Below are positions 48,491 to 59,256 of a DNA stretch of 64,000 nucleotides, one piece after another (positions within the stretch are counted from its first letter, which is position 1; the number at the start of each line of letters is the position of its first letter). The notes beneath the pieces are model-generated. The model saw only the letters and a list, made by a program, of their open reading frames with translations, had not been told where the DNA came from and searched no databases. Made by a program: the position numbers and the translations under genes. The DNA comes from Pseudoalteromonas sp. EB27 (GTDB lineage: Bacteria; Pseudomonadota; Gammaproteobacteria; Enterobacterales; Alteromonadaceae): positions 434,001 to 498,000 of the forward strand of contig NZ_MTQD01000001.1 in NCBI RefSeq assembly GCF_001974875.1, in the 5' to 3' direction.

Positions 48491-49501
48491 TCACTCTATT
48501 CGTGAAACTGCTTGTGCCACTAATGCCGGCGCCAACATATAACCATGTCGATATAAGCCGTTAATGCTAATTACATTACCAACTTTTGATACTTCTGGGC
48601 GGTTATCGCTAAATGCGGGGCGTAATCCGGTTTGAATATTAAGTAGTCGTGCTTCGGCAAACCCGCTATGTACGGTATAAGCGGCTGAAAGTAATTCAAG
48701 GGTTGAGCGCACTGTTGCCGCGCCGCTGTCTTGAGATTCGATTTCGGTCGCACCAATTACATATTCATTATTGGGTTTAGGCGCTATATAAATTGGATAA
48801 CGCGGGTGCATTAAACGCACGGGCCTGATTAAACTTACCTCTGGTGCGTATAACCTTGCTACTTCGCCGCGCACACCTCTAAGCGGTTTATCAACTTGAG
48901 TATTTTTAGCACCAAGCCCACGGCAATCAATAATGTAATCGAATGGTCGATTGTTTATTTTGTTGTCGCTAATGGTTACGCGCTGGTTAAACACAAACTT
49001 TACTTTGCGTTTGTTGAGCTGTGCAAAGCTGGCTTTATAAAATGCTTGGTTATCTATTTGCCCCTCGCAGGGTAAAAATAAGCCTTGATTAAAGCGCCCT
49101 GCAAGTTCAGGTTCAAGCTTTGTAATTTGTTGAGCATTTATATGTTCGGCAGTGTGATCAGCTAGCGGTTTTATACGCTGTGCAAAGCTTTGTAAATCGC
49201 CTTTGTCCTGTTGGTGCGCAATGACCAAAGTTCCTTGCTGCTGAAAAAAAACGTCACTTTCAAGTTCAGCAATAATACCCGGCCAGCGCTTCATTGAATC
49301 AAGGCCCATTAATGCTAAGTCAGCCTCGCATAATACCGACTCAGCCAGCGGTGCCAGCATAGCTGCAGCCACTTTACCTGCGCTATTTTGTGTATGCTCA
49401 TCGTCAGCTTCAAACACCGTTACATGATGCAACTTACTTAGCTCAAGGGCAGCTAAGCGCCCTGCTAAACCAAAACCCACCACAGCAATGTTATAAAACA
49501 T
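48491..49501 (-). CDS. thiO: Glycine oxidase ThiO (FAD-dependent)
   Basis: 336 residues, D-amino-acid-oxidase family. N-terminal FAD motif VVGFGLAGRLAALEL and the C-terminal GLYRHGYMLAP segment. It oxidises glycine to dehydroglycine for ThiG, the oxygen-dependent alternative to ThiH. Its presence and the absence of thiH fit an aerobic marine lifestyle. Confidence 0.92.
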   Translation of the reverse strand: MFYNIAVVGFGLAGRLAALELSKLHHVTVFEADDEHTQNSAGKVAAAMLAPLAESVLCEADLALMGLDSMKRWPGIIAELESDVFFQQQGTLVIAHQQDKGDLQSFAQRIKPLADHTAEHINAQQITKLEPELAGRFNQGLFLPCEGQIDNQAFYKASFAQLNKRKVKFVFNQRVTISDNKINNRPFDYIIDCRGLGAKNTQVDKPLRGVRGEVARLYAPEVSLIRPVRLMHPRYPIYIAPKPNNEYVIGATEIESQDSGAATVRSTLELLSAAYTVHSGFAEARLLNIQTGLRPAFSDNRPEVSKVGNVISINGLYRHGYMLAPALVAQAVSRIE

Positions 49502-49523
49502 AAAACCTCCAAAGCAGTTATTA

Positions 49524-49587
49524 GTAGGTGCGAATTCACTCGCACTTCTTCAACTTTTAAAGAAGCGAGGTATAAAACCTCACCTAC
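49524..49587. repeat. Nested inverted repeat between thiC and thiO
   Basis: Outer arms GTAGGTG...CACCTAC and inner arms CTTCTT...AAGAAG give a nested 64-base hairpin in the 105-base thiC-thiO gap. It looks like a REP-type palindromic element. It may affect thiC versus downstream gene levels; that is inference. Confidence 0.6.
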
Positions 49588-49606
49588 GTCTGCATCTAAC
49601 TTTTAG

Positions 49607-51574
<1,968 letters not shown>

Positions 51575-51679
51575 TTAAGGGTTGTCTTGTCAGATATTCC
51601 GAGGAATAGAGAAAGATCGTAAAGTAGCGTACATGCTACTTTGCAGCCTAAAAAAACAAAATCACTTTATTGTGCGCAT

Positions 51680-51701
51680 AAAAAAAGACGCACAAGCGTC
51701 C
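51680..51701 (-). terminator. Riboswitch-linked intrinsic terminator
   Basis: Minus strand AGGACGC-TTGT-GCGTCTT followed by a T-run, 7-bp stem with one G-U pair, directly 3' of the TPP aptamer and 120 bases before thiC. A second hairpin, AAAGTAGC/GCTACTTT, lies at 51621-51642. Confidence 0.75.
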
Positions 51702-51710
51702 TGATTTAGG

Positions 51711-51811
51711 CAGCTTGTTCCCTACGCAGGTATTAACCTGATCAGGTTCACGGATCCCGCTTTCGCGATCTCAGCCACAAACTAATTAATTAGCTTTGGC
51801 ACTCCGACAAG
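51711..51811 (-). promoter_or_regulatory. TPP riboswitch (THI element) upstream of thiC
   Basis: The minus strand contains the conserved GGCTGAGATCGCGAAAGCGG, GATCCGTGAACCTGATCAGG and TAATACCTGCGTAGGGAACA segments of the TPP aptamer, closed by a CTTGTCGG-containing stem. Followed at once by an intrinsic terminator, so control is probably transcriptional: TPP binding favours termination. Confidence 0.96.
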
Positions 51812-51883
51812 TATTGATATATAAATTCTGTTCATTGATTTGAAGGTATTACCCAACAAATCTGCACTGAGTGTACGTCAGTT

Positions 51884-51911
51884 AAAAACTGCCCGCAAGG
51901 GGCTGTTTTTC
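51884..51911 (-). terminator. Terminator after the META-domain gene
   Basis: AAAAACTGCCC pairs with GGGCTGTTTTT around GCAAG with one mismatch. It insulates the thi riboswitch from upstream transcription. Confidence 0.7.
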
Positions 51912-51923
51912 AAAAACTTAAAA

Positions 51924-52322
51924 TTATTTAGGGATAAACACAAATGTTTGCTCGCCTTGCATGACTAATTGCTGGTCTTGCATTTTAAGCTCGGCACCTT
52001 GCTTTAAGGCTTGTAATAACTGCTGCTCAAACTCATCAAGGTCTTCGCCGCACGACTTGCGCGTCATTCCTAATTTACTTACGGTAAGGTTACTTTCTTC
52101 AAGCGAGCCCTCACCAAAAAATTTGTTACAGCCAGCAAAACCGTTTACTTGCAGTGCTTCAATAAAGCTCATTGATGCATTAAACGAAGGTGGAATTGCT
52201 AAACCATCAACACGTGATAATTGCCATTGGGTGTATTTAAGCTGCTCACTGGTAACCGTCCCTGTTGATGCGCAACCAACACATAAACCGACTATAAGCA
52301 TCGGTATTGCTGCTAATTTCAT
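51924..52322 (-). CDS. META-domain (HslJ-like) lipoprotein
   Basis: 132 residues. Lipoprotein signal with lipobox LCVGC (Cys17), then a META domain (about 28-132) with the typical FAGCNKFFG and TRKSCGEDLDEFE. The family includes HslJ, linked to novobiocin tolerance and heat induction; the exact role is unknown. Single gene on the minus strand with its own terminator. Confidence 0.85.
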   Translation of the reverse strand: MKLAAIPMLIVGLCVGCASTGTVTSEQLKYTQWQLSRVDGLAIPPSFNASMSFIEALQVNGFAGCNKFFGEGSLEESNLTVSKLGMTRKSCGEDLDEFEQQLLQALKQGAELKMQDQQLVMQGEQTFVFIPK

Positions 52323-52448
52323 GCTACTACTAACTAATTGTCTAATTAATATAATTGTAACAATATTTATGCCCTTTATCCGTTAAAAATGCATGTTTTA
52401 AATGTAAATTTTTGTTCTATGATAGTTTAAAAGTTATACAATTAAGCA

Positions 52449-52847
52449 CTAAGTTGTAGTTTTGAATACGTTATCTATTTGCTCTGGTAAAAACGGCCTA
52501 CCTTTTTCATTAACGGACGTTCCTATAACCAGTGCATTGAGCATTACTTTTTCATCGCTTTTACGTATAACCGTTTGCTTAAACGCAAATTTTAAACGAC
52601 TAATACGCTGCGGCTCTACAGCCACATAAAATTCATCCCCAGGTAATAGTGAATGTTTATAGTCCATTTCGCTGCGCATCACGACTAGGTTAATTTTATC
52701 TTTCGCTAATTGAGCAAAATCAATACCGTGTGCGGACAAAAATTCATGGCGAGCATGCTCTAAATAATTAAAATAAACACTGTTATTTACGATACCTTGT
52801 AAGTCACATTCGTAATCACGTACTTTGAAGTCAACTTTAAAGGTCAT
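52449..52847 (-). CDS. Acyl-CoA thioesterase (hotdog fold, YbgC/4HBT-like)
   Basis: 132 residues. Single hotdog domain with the 4HBT-type active-site region YECDLQGIVNNSVYFNYLEHAR; the usual catalytic Asp position of YbgC-like enzymes is taken by D-LQG. Substrate not predictable. No Tol-Pal genes nearby, so it is not the classic tol-linked ybgC. Confidence 0.8.
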   Translation of the reverse strand: MTFKVDFKVRDYECDLQGIVNNSVYFNYLEHARHEFLSAHGIDFAQLAKDKINLVVMRSEMDYKHSLLPGDEFYVAVEPQRISRLKFAFKQTVIRKSDEKVMLNALVIGTSVNEKGRPFLPEQIDNVFKTTT

Positions 52848-52949
52848 ATTAGTAATCCTGATTATTTAACGTATAATTGCCGCGTTTATAGCACATGTGT
52901 TTAAATAATTGCTACCATACGAGTCCCTAAAATGGAGTTAAGTAACCCA

Positions 52950-55070
52950 ATGAACTTACGTTTGTCTTTAATTACTGCCGCACTTTTACCGCTGCTTGGT
53001 GCACCAATTGCAGCTAACGCTGATGATAGCGACCTAGAAAGAATTGTTGTAACCGGCGATTTTCAGCGCGAAAGCATTCAAACTTTAAGCGCGAGTGCGA
53101 GCTTATTCAGCGAAGATGAAATTAATCAACGTGGTGCAAATTACTTAGACGAAATGTTAGGCAGTGCCGCCAATGTAAATTTTGCATCTGGTGCGTCGCG
53201 TGGTCGTTACATCCAAATTCGTGGCGTGGGACTTCGCTCACAATTTGTAGACCCTATTAATCCATCTGTAGGCTTAGTAATTGATGGCATTAACTATTCT
53301 GGTCTTGGTGGCAGCTCATTATTATTTGATATAGACCAAGTAGAAATTTATCGTGGCCCACAAGGTACACGCTTTGGCGCAGACGGTATGGCCGGTATGA
53401 TCCAAATGGGTTCAGCTAAAGCCACGAGCGATCCAAGTTTAAAATTACAAGTAGGTGCTGGCACATACAACACACGTGAAGCAGGCATTGCAGCAAGTAC
53501 AGGCTTAACAGATGATACTAGCGCACGCATTAGCTACTTTCGCAGAAAGTCAGACGGTTACGTAGATAACTTGTATTTAAATGACGAAACACAAAATCAA
53601 GACGAACAAGTAGCCCGCTTTAAAATAAACAGTCAGCTTACAAAGCATTTAAATACTGAGTTAAACCTTCACTATATTGATATAAACAACGGTTACGATG
53701 CATTTACGCTTGATAACAGCCGCAATAGTGTTGCCGATGAGCCAGGGCAAGATAATCAAGAAAGCTACGCAATCGGTGTTAATAATACTTACACTGGTTT
53801 TGATTTATTTGATGTAAATCTAAACCTATCGGCTATTGATACCGAATTACTTTACAGCTTTGATGAAGACTGGGTATGTAACGATACAAGTGAACCACAG
53901 TTATGCGCTGCTGGCTTACATCCTGATGGATACAGCTATGAAGACGCTTACTATCGCGATCGTGATGATAGAGCAGCTGAATTACAGCTCAGTGGAAAAT
54001 TAAAAAATTGGGTCTTGGGGGCATATTACCAAGTGCGTGATGTAGACCTTGACCGTCAACGTAGAAAATTTTCTGAATACCAAACCTTTAATTCTCGATA
54101 TGAAGTAAGTAATACTGCGATTTATGGCCAAGTAGAGACATCAATTGGTCCAAAAACTACATTAATTACTGGTTTACGTGTAGAGCAATACCAAGGTGAC
54201 TACACCGATAGCAATGGCTTTATAGAAGATACTGACGATGTAATGGTTGGCGGTAAAATTGCGCTAGAGTATCAGGTAATTGATCGTACGATGATCTACA
54301 CCAGCATTACGCGTGGCTACAAAGCTGGCGGTATTAATTCAGAAGCACTGGCTAAAGCAAAAGATGAAGGCTTAAACCTAAGCGCTGATTTTCTCCAGCA
54401 GCACACCAGCTTCGACCCTGAATATTTATGGAGTGGCGAATTTGGTGTTAAAGGTTCATCGCTTGATGACAAATTTACACTTCGCTTAGCCGCATTTTAC
54501 ATGCATCGTGACAACATGCAGTTAAAAGGATGGTTAATAGAAGATCAACAATTTACCAGCTATGTTGATAACGCAAGTTCTGGCAGCAATTACGGACTAG
54601 AAGTTGAAGGAAGTTACCAACTAACCGATAACCTGTTTTTAACAGGTAGTGCTGGTTACTTAAATACTGAAATAGACGATTTTGTTGCTAGATCTAATAT
54701 CTATCAAGCCCCTTTAAATCAAGACGGTCGTGAGCAAGCACAGTCACCTAAATATCAATATGCTTTTACTGCTCGCTATAACTTTACAAGTGAGCTTTAC
54801 GGTATGATTGGTGTTGAAGGTAAGGACGACTACTACTTCTCTGATAGCCACAACTCACAAGCACCAAGCAGCAACTTAGTTAATTTAAGCTTTGGCTACG
54901 AAGCAGACATGTGGGCAGTTCGCGCATGGGCTCGTAACGTGTTTGATGAAACGCTCCCTACACGTGGCTTTGAGTTTGGTAACGATCCGCAAGATGGTTA
55001 TGCAACGCATACTTACACACAATTAGGTGAGCCTCGCGTAGCAGGTGTTACGTTTACGCTTAATCTGTAA
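52950..55070 (+). CDS. TonB-dependent outer-membrane receptor, substrate unknown
   Basis: 706 residues from ATG 52950 (an in-frame ATG at 52932 is the alternative). Signal peptide to about AANA, TonB-box-like ERIVVTGDF, plug domain with YIQIRGVG, VGLVIDGIN, VEIYRGPQGT, then a beta barrel ending VTFTLNL. No ferric-siderophore signature, no Fur box and no transport partner next to it. A strong terminator follows. Confidence 0.88.
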   Translation: MNLRLSLITAALLPLLGAPIAANADDSDLERIVVTGDFQRESIQTLSASASLFSEDEINQRGANYLDEMLGSAANVNFASGASRGRYIQIRGVGLRSQFVDPINPSVGLVIDGINYSGLGGSSLLFDIDQVEIYRGPQGTRFGADGMAGMIQMGSAKATSDPSLKLQVGAGTYNTREAGIAASTGLTDDTSARISYFRRKSDGYVDNLYLNDETQNQDEQVARFKINSQLTKHLNTELNLHYIDINNGYDAFTLDNSRNSVADEPGQDNQESYAIGVNNTYTGFDLFDVNLNLSAIDTELLYSFDEDWVCNDTSEPQLCAAGLHPDGYSYEDAYYRDRDDRAAELQLSGKLKNWVLGAYYQVRDVDLDRQRRKFSEYQTFNSRYEVSNTAIYGQVETSIGPKTTLITGLRVEQYQGDYTDSNGFIEDTDDVMVGGKIALEYQVIDRTMIYTSITRGYKAGGINSEALAKAKDEGLNLSADFLQQHTSFDPEYLWSGEFGVKGSSLDDKFTLRLAAFYMHRDNMQLKGWLIEDQQFTSYVDNASSGSNYGLEVEGSYQLTDNLFLTGSAGYLNTEIDDFVARSNIYQAPLNQDGREQAQSPKYQYAFTARYNFTSELYGMIGVEGKDDYYFSDSHNSQAPSSNLVNLSFGYEADMWAVRAWARNVFDETLPTRGFEFGNDPQDGYATHTYTQLGEPRVAGVTFTLNL

Positions 55071-55113
55071 AACACAGCCGTTGGCTTTCAAATGAAAGCT
55101 ACAGCAAGCAATA

Positions 55114-55148
55114 AAAAACACCGCGTTTAAATTAAACGCGGTGTTTTT
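55114..55148 (+). terminator. Terminator after the TonB-dependent receptor
   Basis: AAAAACACCGCGTTTAA pairs perfectly with TTAAACGCGGTGTTTTT; 17-bp stem ending in a T-run. Confidence 0.92.
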
Positions 55149-55169
55149 ATATAAGAAGTAAAAATTTGT

Positions 55170-55296
55170 TGTAGACGTAGAGCTTGCTCACGTGAGAAGC
55201 GAAGCTTCTGATTACTTTAAGTTAAGCATAAACGACATATAATCGAACAACTTTTTAAAGCTTCGCTTTAACGCGTCAGCAAGCTGCACGCCTACA
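55170..55296. repeat. Inverted-repeat element, copy C
   Basis: 127 bases. Ends TGTAGACGTAGAGCTTGCTC and CAGCAAGCTGCACGCCTACA are imperfect inverted repeats; inner arms AAGCGAAGCTT and AAGCTTCGCTT are also complementary. By eye it differs from copy D at only about 8 positions. No ORF. Confidence 0.8.
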
Positions 55297-55334
55297 GGGT
55301 ATTTAAAACACCGAGTTCAATTTTATGGCTGTGT

Positions 55335-55461
55335 TGTAGACGTAGAGCTTGCTCACGTGAGAAGCGCAGCTTCTAATTACTTTACACTAAGCATAAACGA
55401 CATATAATCGAACAGCTTTTTAAAGCTTCGCTTTAACGCGCCAGCAAGGTGCACGCCTACA
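55335..55461. repeat. Inverted-repeat element, copy D
   Basis: 127 bases in direct orientation to copy C, 38 bases after it, so the 400-base gap between the receptor gene and epmA is almost entirely terminator plus two copies of one element. It is preceded by ACCGAGTTCAATTTTATGGC, a sequence also seen before partial copy E. Confidence 0.8.
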
Positions 55462-55470
55462 GGCTAAGCA

Positions 55471-56445
55471 TCACGCTCTTTGCACATCAAACGCAATTAC
55501 GTCTTTAATTTTCTCTTTGTTTGTTGCGAGCATTACCAACCTATCAATCCCCAAAGCCACCCCTGCGCACTGTGGTAATCCATGCTCCAGCGCTTTAATT
55601 AAACGCGTATCCATTGGCACTTGCTTTAAACCGTTTTCAGCGCGGTATGCGTTATCTTCATTAAAACGTTTAGCTTGCTCACTGGCATTTGTGAGTTCGT
55701 TAAAGCCGTTAGCCAATTCCATATTTTTGTAATAAAGCTCAAAGCGCCCTGCTACGCGTGTATCGTGTTCACAAATTTGTGCAAGTGCCGCTTGAGAAGC
55801 TGGAAAATGATAAACAAAACACGGTTTTTCTTGTCCTATTGTTGGCTCCACTTTCATACAAAACAATAATTGCAGTAAGGTATCTTTATGCGTTTCATTT
55901 TGGGCTATATCAGCAAACCCCTGCTTACACGCTAGTTGCTTTAATTGCTCTATGCTTGCGGTTAACGGGTCGAGGCCGAGTGCTTTTTCAAACGCTTGCT
56001 GATAAGTAAGTCTAGTTGCAGGCTCGACACCTAAAACAAGTTGCATTAACTCATCCATTTCATCCATAAGTGCAAATTCATCAAAGCCTGGGCGATACCA
56101 TTCCAGCATAGTAAATTCAGGATTGTGATGACTACCCGCTTCTTCATTTCTAAATGCTTTACAAAGCTGAAAAATAGCGCCTGAGCCTGCTGCTAACAAG
56201 CGTTTCATGGCAAACTCTGGAGATGTTTGTAAAAATAAAGGAAGCCCACCAGCATGCCCTGGACCTACAAATGTGGTATTAAAACTAGCTAAGTGCACAT
56301 CGGTTACACTGGCAGCACTTAAGCTTGGCGTTTCTACTTCTAAAACATCACGTGCATAAAAAAATTCACGAATGCGACGTAATATCGCTGCGCGTTGTTT
56401 TAGTGTTTCAATGCTTGCGCTTGGGGCCCAAAGATCTGCTGACAT
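55471..56445 (-). CDS. epmA: EF-P lysine ligase EpmA (GenX/PoxA)
   Basis: 324 residues, class II lysyl-tRNA-synthetase catalytic core without the anticodon-binding domain. Motif 2 region [20 protein letters not shown] and motif 3 [12 protein letters not shown] are intact. It attaches (R)-beta-lysine to Lys34 of EF-P. GGAGAAAAT precedes the ATG. Downstream of efp on the same strand. Confidence 0.95.
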   Translation of the reverse strand: MSADLWAPSASIETLKQRAAILRRIREFFYARDVLEVETPSLSAASVTDVHLASFNTTFVGPGHAGGLPLFLQTSPEFAMKRLLAAGSGAIFQLCKAFRNEEAGSHHNPEFTMLEWYRPGFDEFALMDEMDELMQLVLGVEPATRLTYQQAFEKALGLDPLTASIEQLKQLACKQGFADIAQNETHKDTLLQLLFCMKVEPTIGQEKPCFVYHFPASQAALAQICEHDTRVAGRFELYYKNMELANGFNELTNASEQAKRFNEDNAYRAENGLKQVPMDTRLIKALEHGLPQCAGVALGIDRLVMLATNKEKIKDVIAFDVQRA

Positions 56446-56458
56446 ATTTTCTCCAAAA

Positions 56459-56484
56459 AAAATCCCAGCGTAAGCTGGGATTTT
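56459..56484 (-). terminator. Terminator between efp and epmA
   Basis: AAAATCCCAGC-GTAA-GCTGGGATTTT, 11-bp perfect stem. It lies right after efp, so epmA depends on read-through or its own promoter. Confidence 0.85.
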
Positions 56485-56501
56485 ATAAACAATGTTAAAG
56501 C

Positions 56502-57068
56502 TTACTTAACACGGCTTACGTATTCACCGTTACGGGTGTCTACTTTAATTACTTCGCCAATTTGTACGAACAATGGAACTCGTACTACAGCACCTGTGCT
56601 AAGCGTTGCTGGTTTACCACCAGTACCCGCTGTATCGCCTTTAAGGCCAGGATCTGTTTCAGTGATCTCAAGCTCAACAAAGTTAGGTGGTGTAACAGCA
56701 ATAGGGCTGCCATTCCATAATGTAATTGTGCATAAATCATTTTCAACTAACCATTTTACTGAATCGCCTAGTGCTTTTTCGTCAGCAGCAATTTGCTCAA
56801 ATGTTTCGTTGTTCATGAAATGCCAAAATTCGCCATCTGTATATAGATACGCTAAATCAGTATCCATTACATCAGCACCTTCAACTGATTCACCCGATTT
56901 AAAGGTTTTTTCAAGCACCTTACCAGAGATAAGTTTACGGATACGAACACGGTTAAACGCCTGGCCTTTACCAGGTTTTACCATTTCATTTTCTAAGATA
57001 CTGCAAGGCTCGCCGTCCATCATAATTTTTAGGCCGCCCTTGAACTCGTTGGTGCTATAATTCGCCAT
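56502..57068 (-). CDS. efp: Elongation factor P
   Basis: 188 residues, three-domain EF-P. The modification site is Lys34 in KPGKGQAF, matching EpmA/EpmB-type beta-lysylation. It relieves ribosome stalling at polyproline. The EpmA and EpmB genes flank it on both sides; the hydroxylase EpmC is not in the window. Confidence 0.97.
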   Translation of the reverse strand: MANYSTNEFKGGLKIMMDGEPCSILENEMVKPGKGQAFNRVRIRKLISGKVLEKTFKSGESVEGADVMDTDLAYLYTDGEFWHFMNNETFEQIAADEKALGDSVKWLVENDLCTITLWNGSPIAVTPPNFVELEITETDPGLKGDTAGTGGKPATLSTGAVVRVPLFVQIGEVIKVDTRNGEYVSRVK

Positions 57069-57103
57069 CGTTTCCTCTATTTATATTTTTTCGAGTAATC
57101 TAC

Positions 57104-58123
57104 ATGCCAATGATACAAAGAAATGAAGCAAATTTGCATAAAAACTGGCAAAAAGAATTAGCAAATGTAGTTACCTGCCCAAAAACCTTGCTTGAAATGG
57201 TCGGTTTATCGAGCCAAGTCCATGAAAACGACCTAAAAGCCCGTAGTTTATTTCCGGTACGCGTGCCTATCCCTTTTATAAAAAAAATACGCAAAGGCGA
57301 TCCAAACGATCCTCTTTTGCTACAAGTTATGCCACGCCATCAAGAATTTTTGACTAAATCGGGTTTTAATAAAGATCCCCTGCTCGAGCAAGATAACGAC
57401 CAGCCAGGCCTTTTACATAAGTATAAATCACGTGTTTTAGTGATGTTTAAAACCGGCTGTGCTGTAAATTGCCGTTACTGCTTTAGAAGGCATTTTCCGT
57501 ATCAAGAAAATCAGCTCAATAAAAAAAGCCTGCTAGAAACATTGAGCTACATAAAATCAGATGCCAATATAAACGAAGTGATTTTAAGTGGTGGCGATCC
57601 ACTCATGGCCAAAGACGATGCAATAAGCTGGTTTTTAGATGAACTTGAGCAATTACCACAAATAAAACGAATGCGAATTCATAGCCGTTTACCAGTAGTT
57701 ATACCTGCGCGAGTGACCGATGAGTTATGTGAACGATTAGCAAAATCGCCATTAAAAATTATTTTTATTAATCACATAAACCACGCAAACGAAATAGACG
57801 CTGATTTTAAAGCCGCTATGCAAAAGCTTAAACAAGCAAACGTAACGCTTCTAAACCAAGCTGTAATTTTAAAAGATGTGAATGATACGCTCGATGCACA
57901 AATAAATTTAAGCGAAGCGTTATTTGACGCAGACGTATTACCGTATTATTTGTATTTGCTAGATAAAGTTGAAGGGGCCAGCCACTTTGATATTAATGAA
58001 GCGCAAGCAATTGAAATAATGGCAGAGCTATTAAAAGCTCTGCCTGGATTTTTAGTGCCTAAATTAGTAAGAGAAATCGGTGGTCAAAAAAGTAAAACAC
58101 CTATCGACCTTAAGCTAATTTAA
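57104..58123 (+). CDS. epmB: EF-P beta-lysylation protein EpmB (lysine 2,3-aminomutase)
   Basis: 339 residues. Radical SAM Cys119, Cys123 and Cys126 in CAVNCRYC, then FRRHFPY; conserved EVILSGGDPL and RIHSRLPVVIP, typical of lysine 2,3-aminomutases, plus PLP-binding features. It makes (R)-beta-lysine for EpmA. Divergent from efp, with 35 bases between the starts. Confidence 0.94.
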   Translation: MPMIQRNEANLHKNWQKELANVVTCPKTLLEMVGLSSQVHENDLKARSLFPVRVPIPFIKKIRKGDPNDPLLLQVMPRHQEFLTKSGFNKDPLLEQDNDQPGLLHKYKSRVLVMFKTGCAVNCRYCFRRHFPYQENQLNKKSLLETLSYIKSDANINEVILSGGDPLMAKDDAISWFLDELEQLPQIKRMRIHSRLPVVIPARVTDELCERLAKSPLKIIFINHINHANEIDADFKAAMQKLKQANVTLLNQAVILKDVNDTLDAQINLSEALFDADVLPYYLYLLDKVEGASHFDINEAQAIEIMAELLKALPGFLVPKLVREIGGQKSKTPIDLKLI

Positions 58124-58131
58124 AACAGCAT

Positions 58132-58341
58132 TTAAACATATATATTCACGTTGTTACCCAGTGATGCAGTCGCCGATTTAGCCGGCGTTTGCGCACTTGA
58201 CGATTGCGCTGCACCTTCAATAAGTGCAAGCGCCGCAGCGCCATCAGCTAATTGCTGTTTTTTAGACAAAGCAGCAGTGTAAAGCTCGCTGCCTTGGCCT
58301 GAACCAGACATAGCTGGTAAATTTCCACCTGATATATTCAT
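58132..58341 (-). CDS. Small YjfB-like protein (putative motility protein family)
   Basis: 69 residues, Ala/Ser/Gln-rich, with the pattern LYTAALSKKQQLADGAAALALIEGAAQ and C-terminal LGNNVNIYV resembling YjfB-like small proteins. No signal or membrane segment. Function unknown; family assignment is by pattern only. Convergent with epmB. Confidence 0.5.
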   Translation of the reverse strand: MNISGGNLPAMSGSGQGSELYTAALSKKQQLADGAAALALIEGAAQSSSAQTPAKSATASLGNNVNIYV

Positions 58342-58423
58342 AATTATAAGCCTTAATCAACCTGACTTTTAAATGTAATCCACGTATTATGTCGGCCATG
58401 CAGCACAAAGCTTTAGGAAAACC

Positions 58424-58714
58424 ATGGATTCTATTATTGAACAACTCAACACTAACTTAAAAATTGTTTATCGTCAGGCACTTGATGCCGATAAAAAATT
58501 AGACGAATTACAACAACAAGGCCATGGCAAATTTAAAGCCTTATTTACTGCCGATTCAGGCTTTAATTTTGAAGCAAAACGCTTTAAGCCTTATGTTCTT
58601 GATGTAGCCGCTGACGTAGAAAGCTTATCTAACGATGGTTTTGATGAAGAAAAGCTTAAAACAACCGTTATTAAGTTACAGCAAATACTAACGCTGTTAG
58701 CTACTTTTAAGTAA
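58424..58714 (+). CDS. Small helical protein, possibly PriC-like
   Basis: 96 residues, helical, acidic. The pattern of F and RF..Y residues followed by L-rich helices resembles the N-terminal half of primosomal replication protein PriC, but it is much shorter than E. coli PriC. It may be a reduced PriC or an unrelated small protein. A terminator follows. Confidence 0.45.
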   Translation: MDSIIEQLNTNLKIVYRQALDADKKLDELQQQGHGKFKALFTADSGFNFEAKRFKPYVLDVAADVESLSNDGFDEEKLKTTVIKLQQILTLLATFK

Positions 58715-58727
58715 TATAATCAGCTTA

Positions 58728-58757
58728 AAAAAATGCCGCTATTTAGCGGCATTACTA
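58728..58757. terminator. Bidirectional terminator after the PriC-like gene
   Basis: AATGCCGCT-ATTT-AGCGGCATT (about 58732-58753), with an A-run to the left and a T-rich flank to the right, between convergent genes. Confidence 0.82.
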
Positions 58758-58764
58758 TTTTAAG

Positions 58765-59256
58765 TTAATCTAAACTTGGTAATATTTGTTCACCAAACCA
58801 CTCTGTTAGTAAGCGTTTTTCGTAATAGAATGATTCGTCGCGGCCCATTTTAATTTTATCCATAAAGCCCATATCTTTAAGCTCCACATCAGTATCTTTA
58901 CTTAGCACTGTACCGTCTTTATCGGTTAACGAATAATCTAGCTTAATGCGTGGAAAATAAATGGGTTTCACTACACGAATTTCATCCATACCGCCATAAC
59001 GCACATCACCCGCTAAATCTAAATCAGTAAACTCTACGTTTAATTTATAATCTTTTGGCAATTGTTCGGCTAGCTTAGCCATATGCTTTTCGAAACTTGC
59101 TGCCACACTTTTGTGATATGAGCTCTTAGTTTGATTTGACGCTCGCACATCACGATAATCATTAAAGTCATGCCATTTAACAACAGACTCGCCCGCATGG
59201 GCAAGTGCAGGCAATGCGATACACATTGTTGCTGCTATTTTTTTAACTAAATTCAT
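58765..59256 (-). CDS. DUF3016 family exported protein
   Basis: 163 residues from ATG 59256, supported by GGAG 6 bases upstream. Signal peptide cleaved after AHA (about 21). The mature part (KWHDFNDYRDVR, EFTDLDLAGDVRYGG, LLTEWF) matches DUF3016. Periplasmic, function unknown. Single gene. Confidence 0.8.
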   Translation of the reverse strand: MNLVKKIAATMCIALPALAHAGESVVKWHDFNDYRDVRASNQTKSSYHKSVAASFEKHMAKLAEQLPKDYKLNVEFTDLDLAGDVRYGGMDEIRVVKPIYFPRIKLDYSLTDKDGTVLSKDTDVELKDMGFMDKIKMGRDESFYYEKRLLTEWFGEQILPSLD

